From: Acholeplasmatales bacterium
Lineage (GTDB): Bacteria > Bacillota_I > Bacilli_A > Acholeplasmatales > Acholeplasmataceae
Assembly (NCBI GenBank): GCA_031284745.1
Contig: JAITXJ010000025.1
Span: 1 to 51,028 of the forward strand
Length of the DNA stretch: 51,028 nt
Reading direction: 5' to 3'
Shown here piece after piece: positions 7,845 to 16,816 of the stretch. A model generated the notes under the pieces. The model saw nothing but the letters and a program-made list of their open reading frames with translations, did no database searches and was not told where the DNA came from. How positions within the stretch are numbered: the first letter of the stretch is position 1; every line of letters starts with the position of its first letter. The position numbers and the translations under genes are program-made.

Positions 7845-8371
7845 TATTTTTTCTCCTTTTTATAAGATTCTATACACTTTTGAATTATTTTTTTTGCATT
7901 CTCTCGATTGCCAATATTTTGAATAAATGTGCGCTTTCCTTCCAACTCTTTATAAATTTCAAAGAAGTGCGACATTTCTTCGACAATATGCTTAGGCAAT
8001 TCTTCAATATTTTGATAATTATTATAACTGGGATCACCAAACGGTATCGCCACAATCTTTTCATCAATCTCATCAGAATCGATCATTTTAATCACGCCAA
8101 TAGGATAACATTTGACAAGGCTCATCGGTTCGATATCTTCTTGACATAAAACTAAAACATCCAATGGGTCATGATCGCCGGCGAGCGTCCGAGGAATAAA
8201 TCCATAATTAGCTGGATAATGGGTAGAAGTAAATAAAACACGATCTAAAATAATTAGGCCTGTTTCCTTATCTAATTCATATTTCTTCTTGCTTCCCTTG
8301 GATATTTCTATTACCGCGATAAAGCATTCGGGAGTTATTCGGTTTTCATTGATATCATGTAATATGTTCAT
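7844..8371 (-). CDS. ppa: Inorganic pyrophosphatase (family I)
   Basis: Soluble Mg-dependent enzyme that hydrolyses pyrophosphate to phosphate and pulls biosynthetic reactions forward. The 175-residue length is normal for family I. The metal-binding signature DHDPLDVLV is at about residues 65-73 (pattern DxDPxDxLV), preceded by YPANYGFIP. It shares one base with the yebC start. Upstream (8372-8544) is an AT-rich gap of about 170 bases with a TATAAT-like -10 about 20 bases before the start and a weak ribosome-binding site (GTAGAG). I see no gene or convincing RNA structure in that gap. Confidence 0.96.
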   Translation of the reverse strand: MNILHDINENRITPECFIAVIEISKGSKKKYELDKETGLIILDRVLFTSTHYPANYGFIPRTLAGDHDPLDVLVLCQEDIEPMSLVKCYPIGVIKMIDSDEIDEKIVAIPFGDPSYNNYQNIEELPKHIVEEMSHFFEIYKELEGKRTFIQNIGNRENAKKIIQKCIESYKKEKK

Positions 8372-8544
8372 AAATACTCTACTTTCTTTAAAATTATACT
8401 ATTTTTTATTTTTTTTAGCGTTTATTTGGATATTTTAAGCCATTTTAGAATTTTTTTCAGTTTTCTTTAGTTGCCGGTACTTTAATAGAAACTCTTATCT
8501 GGTTATTTTAGTCAAACCAAAAATATAATCGCTATTTTCTATGA

Positions 8545-9399
8545 CTAATTAAATTTAAGATTGTTATGGAGGCAATACAGCTGGTAAGTGTTACTTAAAA
8601 GAGAGACTACCGTTAAGGGCCCAACCCCTCCCGGAACAGGGGTTATAAATGAGGCCTTTTTTACTAGTGCTTCATAATCTACATCACCTACTAAGTTGCC
8701 TTCCAAGCGATTGATTCCCACATCAATAATAATGCACCCTTTTTTGACCATTTCCGCCGTTAGAAACTTTGGCTGGCCAATAGCACAAATAATTAAATCC
8801 GCTTTTTTTGTATGAAGGCTTAAATTTTTAGTTTTAGAGTGACAAATAGTCACTGTCGCGTTTAAATCAAGAAGCATTTTAGCAATGGGCATACCCACAA
8901 TATTAGAGCGGCCAATTACACAAGCGTTTAAGCCCGTAACATTGATATTATATTCTTTTAGGAGTAGAATGATTCCAAATGGGGTCGCTGGTCGAATAGC
9001 CGTTTCTCCTAAAAATAATTTTCCGGCATTATAGTTGCTAAAACCATCTGCATCTTTATTATAATCAATATGATTCATTAATTCTTTAATATTTAAACTA
9101 GGAGGAAGAGGTTGCTGAATAATAATACCATCAACACTCGGATCGCTATTTAATGTCTCTAGAAATTGAAGAATTTCGCGTTGCTGGACATCATCTTCAA
9201 AACGATGTAATTCCACCAAAATTCCTGATTGTTTGCCTCTTAAAATCTTCGACTTGATGTAACTATTGGAAGCCAAATTATTACCAACTTGAATAATTGC
9301 CAACTTAGGAGCTCTTTGTACTTGTAAAAAACTCCTATTAATTTTTTCCTTTAACTCAATAATGATTTTATCGGCTAGCAATTTACCATTGAGAATCAT
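8545..9399 (-). CDS. folD: Bifunctional methylene-THF dehydrogenase / methenyl-THF cyclohydrolase FolD
   Basis: Interconverts 5,10-methylene-THF and 10-formyl-THF using NAD(P). Visible marks are the substrate site with the catalytic Lys in SYIKSKILRGKQSG (about 46-59), DGIIIQQPLPP (about 94-104), the Rossmann motif VIGRSNIVGMP, and the C-terminal PVPGGVGPLTV. Length, 284 residues, is normal. It overlaps the fhs stop by four bases and so forms a pair supplying one-carbon units for purine and formyl-methionine synthesis. Confidence 0.97.
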   Translation of the reverse strand: MILNGKLLADKIIIELKEKINRSFLQVQRAPKLAIIQVGNNLASNSYIKSKILRGKQSGILVELHRFEDDVQQREILQFLETLNSDPSVDGIIIQQPLPPSLNIKELMNHIDYNKDADGFSNYNAGKLFLGETAIRPATPFGIILLLKEYNINVTGLNACVIGRSNIVGMPIAKMLLDLNATVTICHSKTKNLSLHTKKADLIICAIGQPKFLTAEMVKKGCIIIDVGINRLEGNLVGDVDYEALVKKASFITPVPGGVGPLTVVSLLSNTYQLYCLHNNLKFN

Positions 9400-10961
9400 A
9401 AAATAATATTACCTTTTTTATCTAATTTCATATCTTCATACCTTGGGTGAACACCTAGCCCCGGCAAAGTCACAATTCCCTTGGTTAAGCAAACTAATAA
9501 TTTAGATCCATTGTTGACAATAATATTGCTGATAGATAAATTAAAATCTTCCGGAACATTTAAAAGTGTAGCATCACCACTTAGGGATAGCGGGGTTTTC
9601 GCAATACACACTTGATAATCAAGATTACCGATTTTATCTAATACAAGGGCTGCTCTTTTACTAAATTCCACATTAGTGGCTCCATAAACTTTCTGGGCAA
9701 TTTGCAGAATTTTTTGTGATGGCAAATCATGAATATCATATATCCCTTTAATTTCATCCTTATGAACACAATTATCCATCACCATTCGTGCTAAATCCAG
9801 ACAGCCTTTCGCCCCTTGTTTAAAACCACGTGACTCGCAACAAGGATATCCGCGGACTTCACACCACTTGGAAACTACCTCAAGGTCCTCCTTTTTATCG
9901 GTATCAAATACATTAATTGCCACCACAAAAGGTAAATTAAATTGTTTAATATTGTTAATATGAGCCGCTAAATTTTTAAGACCATTTTCCAAAATATTTT
10001 CTTTATTGTTATATTCTCCATGATACTTTATAGCTTGAATAGTAGCAACAATAACTACACAATCAGGATTTTTTTTAATAATTGGTACCTTAATGTCCAT
10101 AAATTTTTCGGCACCTAAATCAGAACCAAATCCCGCTTCAGTAACCACAAAATTAGCATACTTAAGGCCAATTAGCGTACCAAATACACTGCTGCAACCA
10201 TGAGCTACATTCGCAAAGGGGCCAGTATGAATCAGTGCCGGACTCCCATAATAACTTTGCACAATATTAGGATTTATTGCCTCTTTAAGTAAAACCATCA
10301 ATCCCTCAACACAATTTAATTTTTTAGCATAAACATAATTATCATCAAAGTCAATTCCGATGATAATATCGCCAAGTCTGCTTCGTAAATCATCAATCGA
10401 AATACTTAAAGCTAAAATTGCCATAATTTCGGAAGCTGCCGTAATAATAAATTTACGCTTTCCATAAATTGTTTCAATATCTCTAAGAGCACGATCGTTC
10501 ATATCAATAGCTCTAGGCCAATATACTTCTTTAATTTTCAGATTGTTTCCAAAGTGAAGGTGATTATCAATGGCGGCGCTTAATAAATTATGAGCACTAG
10601 TAATTGCGTGAAAATCGCCATTAAAATGCAAATTAATCTCTGCTCCCGGCAATAAAGTCGTTTTCCCTCCCCCAACAGCACCACCTTTTAAACCAAAAAC
10701 CGGTCCCAAACTTGGTTCTCTTAGGGCTAAAATGGCTCCTTGTTTTAAGAGATTTAAACCATCACATAAACCAATTGAAATGGTTGTTTTCCCCTCTCCC
10801 TTGGCAGTGGGAGTCATCGCTGTCACTAAAATTAATTTGCCTTGCTTATTTTTATCTGATTCCAAACATTTAATATTAATTTTAGCTTTTTCATTAGGAT
10901 AAAAAGTAACATATTTGCTTTCAATTCCTAATTTTTTAATCGTACTTTTTAATTTATCCAT
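9396..10961 (-). CDS. fhs: Formate-tetrahydrofolate ligase
   Basis: ATP-dependent ligase that makes 10-formyl-THF from formate and THF, feeding FolD. The nucleotide site TPTAKGEGKTTISIGL is at about residues 51-66; LREPSLGPVFGLKGGAVGGG follows. At 521 residues it is about 35 shorter than the usual 555, mainly because the N-terminus begins directly with a short MDKLKSTIKKLGI helix and C-terminal segments are trimmed. The ATG is supported by AAGGAG seven bases upstream, so no longer start is needed. A tRNA-Arg ends only 25 bases upstream on the same strand. Confidence 0.96.
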   Translation of the reverse strand: MDKLKSTIKKLGIESKYVTFYPNEKAKINIKCLESDKNKQGKLILVTAMTPTAKGEGKTTISIGLCDGLNLLKQGAILALREPSLGPVFGLKGGAVGGGKTTLLPGAEINLHFNGDFHAITSAHNLLSAAIDNHLHFGNNLKIKEVYWPRAIDMNDRALRDIETIYGKRKFIITAASEIMAILALSISIDDLRSRLGDIIIGIDFDDNYVYAKKLNCVEGLMVLLKEAINPNIVQSYYGSPALIHTGPFANVAHGCSSVFGTLIGLKYANFVVTEAGFGSDLGAEKFMDIKVPIIKKNPDCVVIVATIQAIKYHGEYNNKENILENGLKNLAAHINNIKQFNLPFVVAINVFDTDKKEDLEVVSKWCEVRGYPCCESRGFKQGAKGCLDLARMVMDNCVHKDEIKGIYDIHDLPSQKILQIAQKVYGATNVEFSKRAALVLDKIGNLDYQVCIAKTPLSLSGDATLLNVPEDFNLSISNIIVNNGSKLLVCLTKGIVTLPGLGVHPRYEDMKLDKKGNIIL

Positions 10962-10986
10962 TGGTTTGCTCCTTAAGTATAAATGA

Positions 10987-11061
10987 TGGCGTTCTCGATG
11001 GGAATCGAACCCATAACTGCTCCTTAGGAGGGAACTGTAATATCCATTTTACTACAAGAAC
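10987..11061 (-). tRNA. tRNA-Arg (anticodon CCT)
   Basis: Minus strand folds as a class I tRNA: acceptor GTTCTTG/CGAGAAC (one G-U), D stem GTAA/TTAC, anticodon stem GTTCC/GGAGC with loop CTCCTAA, T stem ATGGG/CCCAT with TTCGATT loop, discriminator G and encoded CCA (10989-10987). Anticodon CCT (11028-11026) reads AGG. Length 75 nt with CCA. Confidence 0.95.
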
Positions 11062-11069
11062 CTTCTAAT

Positions 11070-11078
11070 ATTATATCA
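11070..11078 (-). promoter_or_regulatory. Extended -10 promoter of tRNA-Arg
   Basis: Minus strand TGATATAAT, identical to the rpmE element, ends nine bases upstream of the tRNA 5' end. No -35 is seen at the usual spacing. It lies in the divergent gap with serS. Confidence 0.6.
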
Positions 11079-11139
11079 ATATTCAATAATATGGCCCAAT
11101 ACTTACAAAAATGATAAAATTATTGTAGTAGGTGACATT

Positions 11140-12411
11140 ATGTTAGACATTAAATATATCGTAGAAAACAAAGAAGAAGTTAAAAAAATCCTTAGTAACC
11201 GCAATGGTGATTATTCCTTTATTGATACCATTGTGGAAAAATACAATCAAAGAAAGGTTAATTTACTCGAAGTTGAGCAGGCCAAAAGTCAACGAAATAA
11301 CCTTTCTAAGGAAATCGGTCTATATAAAAGAACTGGGCAAGACGCTACTGAGTTAATGAACAAGGTCTCAGCATTAGCTGACCAAATCGCCACCATCGAC
11401 AATGTTGTTTTGCTGCTAGAAAAAGAAATCTTCGATCTCATGAGTATCGTACCTAATTTACCAGATTCTAGTGTTCCCATTGGTGTTGATGAAACATTCA
11501 ATCGCGTTGTTCGGACTTATCTTAATCCCCCTATTTTTTCCTTCCCCATAAAGGACCATGTTGATTTAGGACAAAATTTAGGTATTCTCGATTTTGAACG
11601 AGCAGGAAAAATAACTGGTACCAGATTCGTCATCGATAAGGGTCTTGGTGCTAGACTAGAACGTTCCCTAATTCAATTCATGATGGATCTTCATTCAACA
11701 AAACATGGTTACACCGAAATTATCCCCCCTTATATCGTTAATGAAAAAAGTATGTTTTCCACTGGTCAATTTCCTAAATTTAAAGATCAAGCCTTTCATC
11801 TAGAAGGTACTGACTATTATCTCAATCCTACAGCAGAAGTACCAGTTATTAATTCCTTACGGGATGAAATTATTGATGGTAATCTTTTACCATTAAAATA
11901 CGTGGGTTATACCACCGCTTTTCGAAGTGAAGCTGGCAGTGCTGGGCGAGATACTCGCGGTATTTTACGTCAACATCAATTTAATAAAGTTGAATTAATT
12001 AAATTTACCAAACCGGAAGACGGGCCTAAAGAATTAGAGTTAATGTTAAAAGATGCAGAAAAAGTCTTAAAACTTTTGGAATTACCATATCGGGTGGTAT
12101 GCTTATCGACTGGTGATTTAGGATTTAATGCTATTAAAACTTATGATATCGAAGTATGGGTTCCTTCTCAAAATACTTATCGTGAAATCTCTAGTGTTTC
12201 CAGCGATGGAGATTTTCAAGCCAGAAGAGCTTCTATTAGATTTAAAAGAACAAAAGAAGCTAAAACGGAATTTGTTCACACCCTTAATGGTAGTGGCTTA
12301 GCCATTGGGCGAACAATGATTGCGATAATTGAAAATTATCAAAATGCGGATGGCACGATTACCGTCCCTAAAGTATTAAGAAAATATTTAAAAACTGCGA
12401 TCATTAAATAA
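11140..12411 (+). CDS. serS: Serine-tRNA ligase
   Basis: Class II aminoacyl-tRNA synthetase charging tRNA-Ser. The N-terminal antiparallel coiled coil is at about residues 30-105. Motif 2 is [20 protein letters not shown] (about 262-281) and motif 3 [19 protein letters not shown] (about 387-405). The 423-residue length is normal. AGGTG precedes the ATG at good spacing, with GATAAAAT further upstream as a possible -10. Its stop lies one base from the stop of the convergent hit gene, with no terminator hairpin visible between them. Confidence 0.97.
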   Translation: MLDIKYIVENKEEVKKILSNRNGDYSFIDTIVEKYNQRKVNLLEVEQAKSQRNNLSKEIGLYKRTGQDATELMNKVSALADQIATIDNVVLLLEKEIFDLMSIVPNLPDSSVPIGVDETFNRVVRTYLNPPIFSFPIKDHVDLGQNLGILDFERAGKITGTRFVIDKGLGARLERSLIQFMMDLHSTKHGYTEIIPPYIVNEKSMFSTGQFPKFKDQAFHLEGTDYYLNPTAEVPVINSLRDEIIDGNLLPLKYVGYTTAFRSEAGSAGRDTRGILRQHQFNKVELIKFTKPEDGPKELELMLKDAEKVLKLLELPYRVVCLSTGDLGFNAIKTYDIEVWVPSQNTYREISSVSSDGDFQARRASIRFKRTKEAKTEFVHTLNGSGLAIGRTMIAIIENYQNADGTITVPKVLRKYLKTAIIK

Positions 12412-12412
12412 T

Positions 12413-12820
12413 TTAAGCTATTTTAAGTAATTCCTGTAATTTTAAAAAATCTTCTTTCTTCGTGATATTTTGATGATTGGGAATAATAAAACTTATTTTA
12501 TCGTCAATATAGCGGGGAATTAAATGAAAATGCAAATGAGCAATACTTTGTCCGGCTAATTCACCATTATTAGAAATAATATTAAGATCATTAACTCCTA
12601 GTTTGTTTTTCAGTTGTTGAGCCAACATTTGAATGACTAAAACTACATCGCTCAAGGAAGCGGCCGATATCGTAAAAATATCCTTAGCTTCTTCCTTTGG
12701 AACAACTAGCAGATGCCCAGGAGTGGCTTGGGAAATATCTAAAAAAGCAATAGTTTGAGAGTTCTCATAAATGATATAGGCGGGTATTTCGCGATTAATA
12801 ATTTTAGTAAATAATGACAT
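12413..12820 (-). CDS. HIT family nucleotide-binding hydrolase
   Basis: Histidine-triad protein of 135 residues that hydrolyses phosphoramidates or adenylated nucleotides. The triad HLHFHLIPR (about residues 97-105) is intact, and the substrate-positioning N-terminal half (IPAYIIYENSQTIAFLDI, PGHLLVVPK) is typical of bacterial Hit/HinT proteins. GGAG precedes the ATG. It is a single gene facing serS, with divergent promoters shared with pduL. Confidence 0.95.
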   Translation of the reverse strand: MSLFTKIINREIPAYIIYENSQTIAFLDISQATPGHLLVVPKEEAKDIFTISAASLSDVVLVIQMLAQQLKNKLGVNDLNIISNNGELAGQSIAHLHFHLIPRYIDDKISFIIPNHQNITKKEDFLKLQELLKIA

Positions 12821-12838
12821 ATCTTGTTCTCCATAAAA

Positions 12839-12847
12839 AGTATATCA
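12839..12847 (-). promoter_or_regulatory. Extended -10 promoter of the HIT gene
   Basis: Minus strand TGATATACT (TGnTATACT) ends six bases upstream of the GGAG ribosome-binding site. The predicted 5' leader is very short. No -35 is obvious. Confidence 0.5.
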
Positions 12848-12927
12848 AATAATTGAGATATTATGGATAAATATCACCTTAAATGATCTGTTTTACGATT
12901 CTCACAAGTCGATTTTGTAGAAAAAAA

Positions 12928-12936
12928 TGATATAAT
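12928..12936 (+). promoter_or_regulatory. Extended -10 promoter of the pduL group
   Basis: TGATATAAT, a consensus extended -10, lies 13 bases upstream of the GGAGGG ribosome-binding site of pduL. No good -35 is seen. It is the only clear promoter upstream of the five overlapping genes from pduL to ispE. Confidence 0.6.
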
Positions 12937-12958
12937 AATAATGTAGATGGAGGGTATC

Positions 12959-13555
12959 ATGAAAAAAATACCAGTAGGAATTAGTGCCAGACATGTCCAT
13001 GTCAGTAAAGAACATTTAGAGATATTATTTGGAAAAAATTATGAATTAACCGTTTTTAAACCGCTCAGCCAACCAGGTCAATATGCTTCCAATGAAAAAG
13101 TAAAAATCATTAGCCCCGGTGGAAAAGAAATAGAAGCACGAATTTTAGGACCAGTCCGAAGTGCTTCGCAAGTGGAAATTAGTAAAAGCGATGCTTTTAC
13201 CTATAAATTCGATACCAAAGAATTAGTCGTTCCTGTACGTTCAAGTGGCGATATTATTGGAAGTGGTCGCTGTACTTTAGTGGGGCCGGTTGGAAGTGTC
13301 GAATTAACTCAAGGGGTTATTATTGCCGATCGACATATTCACATGTCACCGGATGATGCAACATATTATAATGTCAAGGATGGCGAACGTTATGCCTTAA
13401 AAATTAGTGGTGAAAAACCAGTAATTTTAGGTAATGTACTCATTAGAGTAAGTCCTAAATTTGTTTTAGATGCTCATGTCGATACCGATGACGGCAATGC
13501 TAATCTGCTTAAAACCGGGGATCAAGCAACCCTAATTAAACGCAAATTGTTTTAA
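12959..13555 (+). CDS. pduL: Phosphate propanoyltransferase / phosphotransacetylase, PduL type
   Basis: PduL-type phosphotransacylase converts acyl-CoA plus phosphate to acyl phosphate and CoA; with acetate kinase it would give ATP by substrate-level phosphorylation. The two beta-barrel halves carry the zinc-binding histidines: VGISARHVHVS (about residues 6-16) and IADRHIHMSPDDA (about 121-133). I place the start at ATG 12959 because an in-frame ATG at 12947 lies in the GGAGGG ribosome-binding site. Length is 198 residues. No microcompartment shell gene is nearby and no obvious encapsulation peptide precedes the first domain, so I infer a cytosolic housekeeping role in place of Pta. It shares one base (TAATG) with the next gene. 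Confidence 0.94.
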   Translation: MKKIPVGISARHVHVSKEHLEILFGKNYELTVFKPLSQPGQYASNEKVKIISPGGKEIEARILGPVRSASQVEISKSDAFTYKFDTKELVVPVRSSGDIIGSGRCTLVGPVGSVELTQGVIIADRHIHMSPDDATYYNVKDGERYALKISGEKPVILGNVLIRVSPKFVLDAHVDTDDGNANLLKTGDQATLIKRKLF

Positions 13556-14742
13556 TGGATAAACTAACAAATATTCAAGTTTTTCGTGACCCTATTTATG
13601 GCTATATTCATGTTGAATATCGCTTTATTAAGGAACTTATCGATACTTTTGTTTTTCAAAGATTACGTCGAATCAAACAACTAAGTGGTGTTTGCATGGT
13701 TTTTCATTGTGCTGAACATTCACGATTTTCCCATAGTTTAGGGGTTTATGAATTAGCTAATCGTTTATGTAAAAATAATGACGTTAATAATACTCTATCT
13801 GATCGAGAAAAGCTCTTACTTTTGACAAGCGCACTTTTACACGATATCGGTCATGGAGCTTATTCTCATGCTTTTGAAGATGTTTTCAAAGTTAACCATG
13901 AACAAATTGGCGCTCGCATTATTAAAGAAGATCAAGAAATTCAAAAAATTTTAAGTCAAGTAGATGAAAAGTTTAGCACCGATTGTAGCAACATAATTTT
14001 GCATAAAAGTCCTTATAAAATTATTGAAAGTTTAATTTCATCCCAAATCGATATTGATCGTCTCGATTATCTCGGACGTGATGCCTATTTTACCGGAGCC
14101 CCTTATGGTTATGTCGATTTTGAAAGAATCATTCGCATCATGCGAATCGTCGATGGGCGGGTCGTATTTAAAGAATCAGGAATCCATGCGATTGAAAACT
14201 ACCTTATTTCCCGTTACCACATGTACTGGCAAGTCTATTATCATAAAACCGCACGTGGTTATGAAATAATTTTAGAAAAAATTTATAATCGCATCTATGA
14301 TTTATTAAAAGAAAGGTATCATTTTATCAATAATGTCCAATTAATTGCGGCTATTACCAAAAATCCTCATAGCATTCACGATTATTTACAAATTGATGAC
14401 AATTATATTAACTCTTTAATTGTCGCTTTATTAAATGAGGAAGATCCGATATTGCATCAATTATGTTACGATTTTACCCATCGTAAAATTTGGGCCTCAT
14501 TACCATACGACCCTAGCAATGAATTAATCAAAAATATCATAGCTAAAGGAAATTTATATAATTATTGCATTAGAGGAGTTAGTCAAAATACTTATAATGA
14601 GACAACTATCATCGATAATTCCATCAATATTTTATTAGATGATGGTTCCATTAAGAGCATATTAAATGTTTCACCGGTCGTTAATAGTTTACAAACGAGC
14701 GGCTATAAAGAAGATCTTCGCTTTTTTTACCGACATGAATAA
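13555..14742 (+). CDS. HD-domain phosphohydrolase (YwfO/dGTPase-like)
   Basis: HD superfamily metal-dependent phosphohydrolase of 395 residues. The metal site is assembled from HSRFSHSLGVYELA (about residues 60-73) and LLHDIGHGAYSH (about 94-105), with a downstream Asp in SQIDIDRLDYLGRDA (about 163-177), the 'DRLDYLxRD' block typical of YwfO-like and SAMHD1-like enzymes. A (d)NTP phosphohydrolase activity is likely but the substrate is unknown. The start codon overlaps the pduL stop by one base. In many Firmicutes a TatD nuclease gene precedes rnmV; here this HD enzyme occupies that place. Confidence 0.9.
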   Translation: MDKLTNIQVFRDPIYGYIHVEYRFIKELIDTFVFQRLRRIKQLSGVCMVFHCAEHSRFSHSLGVYELANRLCKNNDVNNTLSDREKLLLLTSALLHDIGHGAYSHAFEDVFKVNHEQIGARIIKEDQEIQKILSQVDEKFSTDCSNIILHKSPYKIIESLISSQIDIDRLDYLGRDAYFTGAPYGYVDFERIIRIMRIVDGRVVFKESGIHAIENYLISRYHMYWQVYYHKTARGYEIILEKIYNRIYDLLKERYHFINNVQLIAAITKNPHSIHDYLQIDDNYINSLIVALLNEEDPILHQLCYDFTHRKIWASLPYDPSNELIKNIIAKGNLYNYCIRGVSQNTYNETTIIDNSINILLDDGSIKSILNVSPVVNSLQTSGYKEDLRFFYRHE

Positions 14743-15268
14743 ATTATATGTCGTCGAAGGTATTCACGATGAGGATAAACTTCATAAAATAGATCCATTA
14801 ATTAATACTTATAGCATTGGCGGATATGGTTTAAATGAAGATGATTTTTTGTTTTTGGCTCAGGCGTCGAAAAATTGTCAAATAGTTCTCTTATTTGACC
14901 CCGATGCAGCCGGCACTAATTTCTTTAACAAAATTTCGGCCCGCATTCCCAATTGTCAATGTATTTATTTGAACCAAGCTGATGCTTTAGCTAAAAATTC
15001 TCACAAAATTGGCGTTGAGCATGTGGAAATTAATTGTTTAAAGAGCTATCTTGATTATCAAGCAACGGAAATTAAGATCAAAAGCATTACTTTTGATGAT
15101 CTTTACCAATTAGGCTTAACAACAACCGTTAATTCAGCACAAAAAAGAGCGAATATTTCTAAGATACTTCATTTAGGAAATCCCAATACAAAGCAATTTT
15201 TAAACAGAATAAATATTATTGGCTGCTCGATCGAAAAGTTAAGAACGCTGGTATTGTCTAATGATTAA
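14735..15268 (+). CDS. rnmV: Ribonuclease M5
   Basis: Toprim-domain nuclease that matures the 5S rRNA precursor. The Toprim motifs are VVEGIHDEDKL (about residues 5-15, catalytic Glu) and LLFDPDAAG (about 50-58, DxD). I chose ATG 14735 (MNKLYVVEGIHD), which overlaps the HD gene by eight bases. A further upstream in-frame ATG would add 23 residues unlike the family. The 177-residue length is normal. It overlaps ksgA by eight bases, the standard rnmV-ksgA pairing of low-GC Gram-positives. Confidence 0.95.
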   Translation: MNKLYVVEGIHDEDKLHKIDPLINTYSIGGYGLNEDDFLFLAQASKNCQIVLLFDPDAAGTNFFNKISARIPNCQCIYLNQADALAKNSHKIGVEHVEINCLKSYLDYQATEIKIKSITFDDLYQLGLTTTVNSAQKRANISKILHLGNPNTKQFLNRINIIGCSIEKLRTLVLSND

Positions 15269-16049
15269 AGCAAAAAAAAGATGGGGACAAAATTTCATCT
15301 CTGATCGAAATATTTTACAAAAAATCGTTGATCTTAGTCAGATTGACCACCAAAATGTTCTGGAAATTGGACCGGGAATGGGTGGTTTAACAAGAATCCT
15401 GGCGAAAGAGGCTAAAAAACTCTTATGTTATGAAATTGATGAGGATTTGCATGAATTTTTAGACGAAATTGAAGAAAAATTTACTAATACCAAAATTATT
15501 TATCAAGATTTCTTAGCAAACGATTCAAATTCAGTCATCAAGGAATACTTTTCTCAAGAGCCAGTCATTCTGGTTTCAAACTTGCCGTACTATATTACCA
15601 CGCAAGTAATCATGAGTTTTCTAACAAATAGTTCACTTCAAAGAGCAATCATTATGGTTCAAAAAGAGGTTGGCGAACGTATTATTTCACTTCCTAATAA
15701 TAAAGAATATGGGCAATTAAGCGTAAATATACAAGGTTCTTGTTGGGTAAAAAAACTCTTAAATATTAAGCGTGGACTTTTTAACCCCGTTCCCAATGTG
15801 GATTCCATTTTAATTAGTCTCGAAAAATATGCTCCTTTAGACCCAGAGTTTGTAAATTTTAATCGCCTAATCTTTGCTAATAAACGCAAGACCCTTTACA
15901 ATAATTTACTAGCCAACCTTCATTTAAGTTCCAATCAGGCCAGTCAATTATTAATGGATTTAAAAATAAACTCAAACTCTCGTAGCGAACAATTAAATAT
16001 TGATACCATTAAGGAACTTTATAATTCATGGAAAAAATTACCCAATTAG
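15261..16049 (+). CDS. ksgA: 16S rRNA dimethyladenosine transferase KsgA/RsmA
   Basis: SAM-dependent enzyme that dimethylates the two adjacent adenosines in the 3'-terminal hairpin of 16S rRNA during late 30S assembly. Signatures: KKRWGQNFISDRNIL (about 4-18), SAM motif VLEIGPGMGGLT (about 33-44), catalytic NLPYYITT (about 108-115), and the C-terminal NKRKTLYNNL. Length, 262 residues, is normal. The start lies inside the end of rnmV, and the end overlaps ispE by 22 bases. Confidence 0.97.
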   Translation: MIKAKKRWGQNFISDRNILQKIVDLSQIDHQNVLEIGPGMGGLTRILAKEAKKLLCYEIDEDLHEFLDEIEEKFTNTKIIYQDFLANDSNSVIKEYFSQEPVILVSNLPYYITTQVIMSFLTNSSLQRAIIMVQKEVGERIISLPNNKEYGQLSVNIQGSCWVKKLLNIKRGLFNPVPNVDSILISLEKYAPLDPEFVNFNRLIFANKRKTLYNNLLANLHLSSNQASQLLMDLKINSNSRSEQLNIDTIKELYNSWKKLPN

Positions 16050-16816
16050 CTCCCGCCAAACTTAATTTATCACTCTATGTCACCGGCAAACAAGATAATT
16101 ATCATCTGTTGGAGATGATTAATATTGTTTTACCGTTTTATGACATCATTGAAATTCAAAAAAATACCGAAGACGTTCTTGAATCTTCCCTCGATATTCC
16201 CAACAACATTGTTTTAAAAGCTCTGCAGCTTTGGCGCGATTTCACAAAAATCCCTCACAAGGTGAGAATAATTCTCACTAAAAATATTCCTCTTGGGGCC
16301 GGTTTAGGTGGCGAAAGTGCTGATGCAGCGGCCATGATCCGTGGATTAAATAACTTATTCGAGATCAACACCCCTTTAGAGCAATTTATACCATTAGCTC
16401 AAAAATTAGGTTCAGATGTGGCTTTTTGTTTATTTAATCGTTGGGCGAAAGTTAGTCATCTAGGCGAGGAACTTTTGTTTTTAACTCCTAACCCCAAAAT
16501 TAAGAAAATTCTGCTAATTTTACCTAATTTAGCATGTTCTACTTCCGAAGTCTTTAAACACTATCCCGATACTTTTGAATTTAATCCTAATTTATTGTTA
16601 AACTATCATTATCACTATAAACAATTTATCAAAGACCTTCACAATAGTTTAACTGCCACCACGGTCCAACTTTATCCCGATTTAACAGCTCTTTCTCAAA
16701 TACCGATGGTTCATATGAGTGGAAGTGGTTCGTGTTTTTTTATTATCAATCCCACGCAAAAAAATTATAACTCTCTTAAAAAAATATCCTATCGAACGAT
16801 GCTTTTAACGCTTTAA
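16028..16816 (+). CDS. ispE: 4-diphosphocytidyl-2-C-methyl-D-erythritol kinase
   Basis: GHMP kinase of the non-mevalonate (MEP) isoprenoid pathway. It phosphorylates the 2-hydroxyl of CDP-methylerythritol. The ATP motif PLGAGLGGESADAAAMIRG is at about residues 90-108, and the C-terminal GHMP motif HMSGSGSCFFI is near residue 237. N-terminal APAKLNLSLYV is typical. It overlaps ksgA and is last in the pduL group. Its stop overlaps the stop of the convergent SDR gene by four bases (16813-16816), with no room for a terminator. Its presence implies the MEP pathway; no other MEP gene is in the window. Confidence 0.95.
   Translation: MEKITQLAPAKLNLSLYVTGKQDNYHLLEMINIVLPFYDIIEIQKNTEDVLESSLDIPNNIVLKALQLWRDFTKIPHKVRIILTKNIPLGAGLGGESADAAAMIRGLNNLFEINTPLEQFIPLAQKLGSDVAFCLFNRWAKVSHLGEELLFLTPNPKIKKILLILPNLACSTSEVFKHYPDTFEFNPNLLLNYHYHYKQFIKDLHNSLTATTVQLYPDLTALSQIPMVHMSGSGSCFFIINPTQKNYNSLKKISYRTMLLTL

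Noticed and set aside
8372-8544. Possible riboswitch upstream of ppa
   Set aside because: Only weak inverted repeats (TTAGTCA/TGACTAA, GGTT/AACC) are present, with no conserved aptamer pattern I can recognise.
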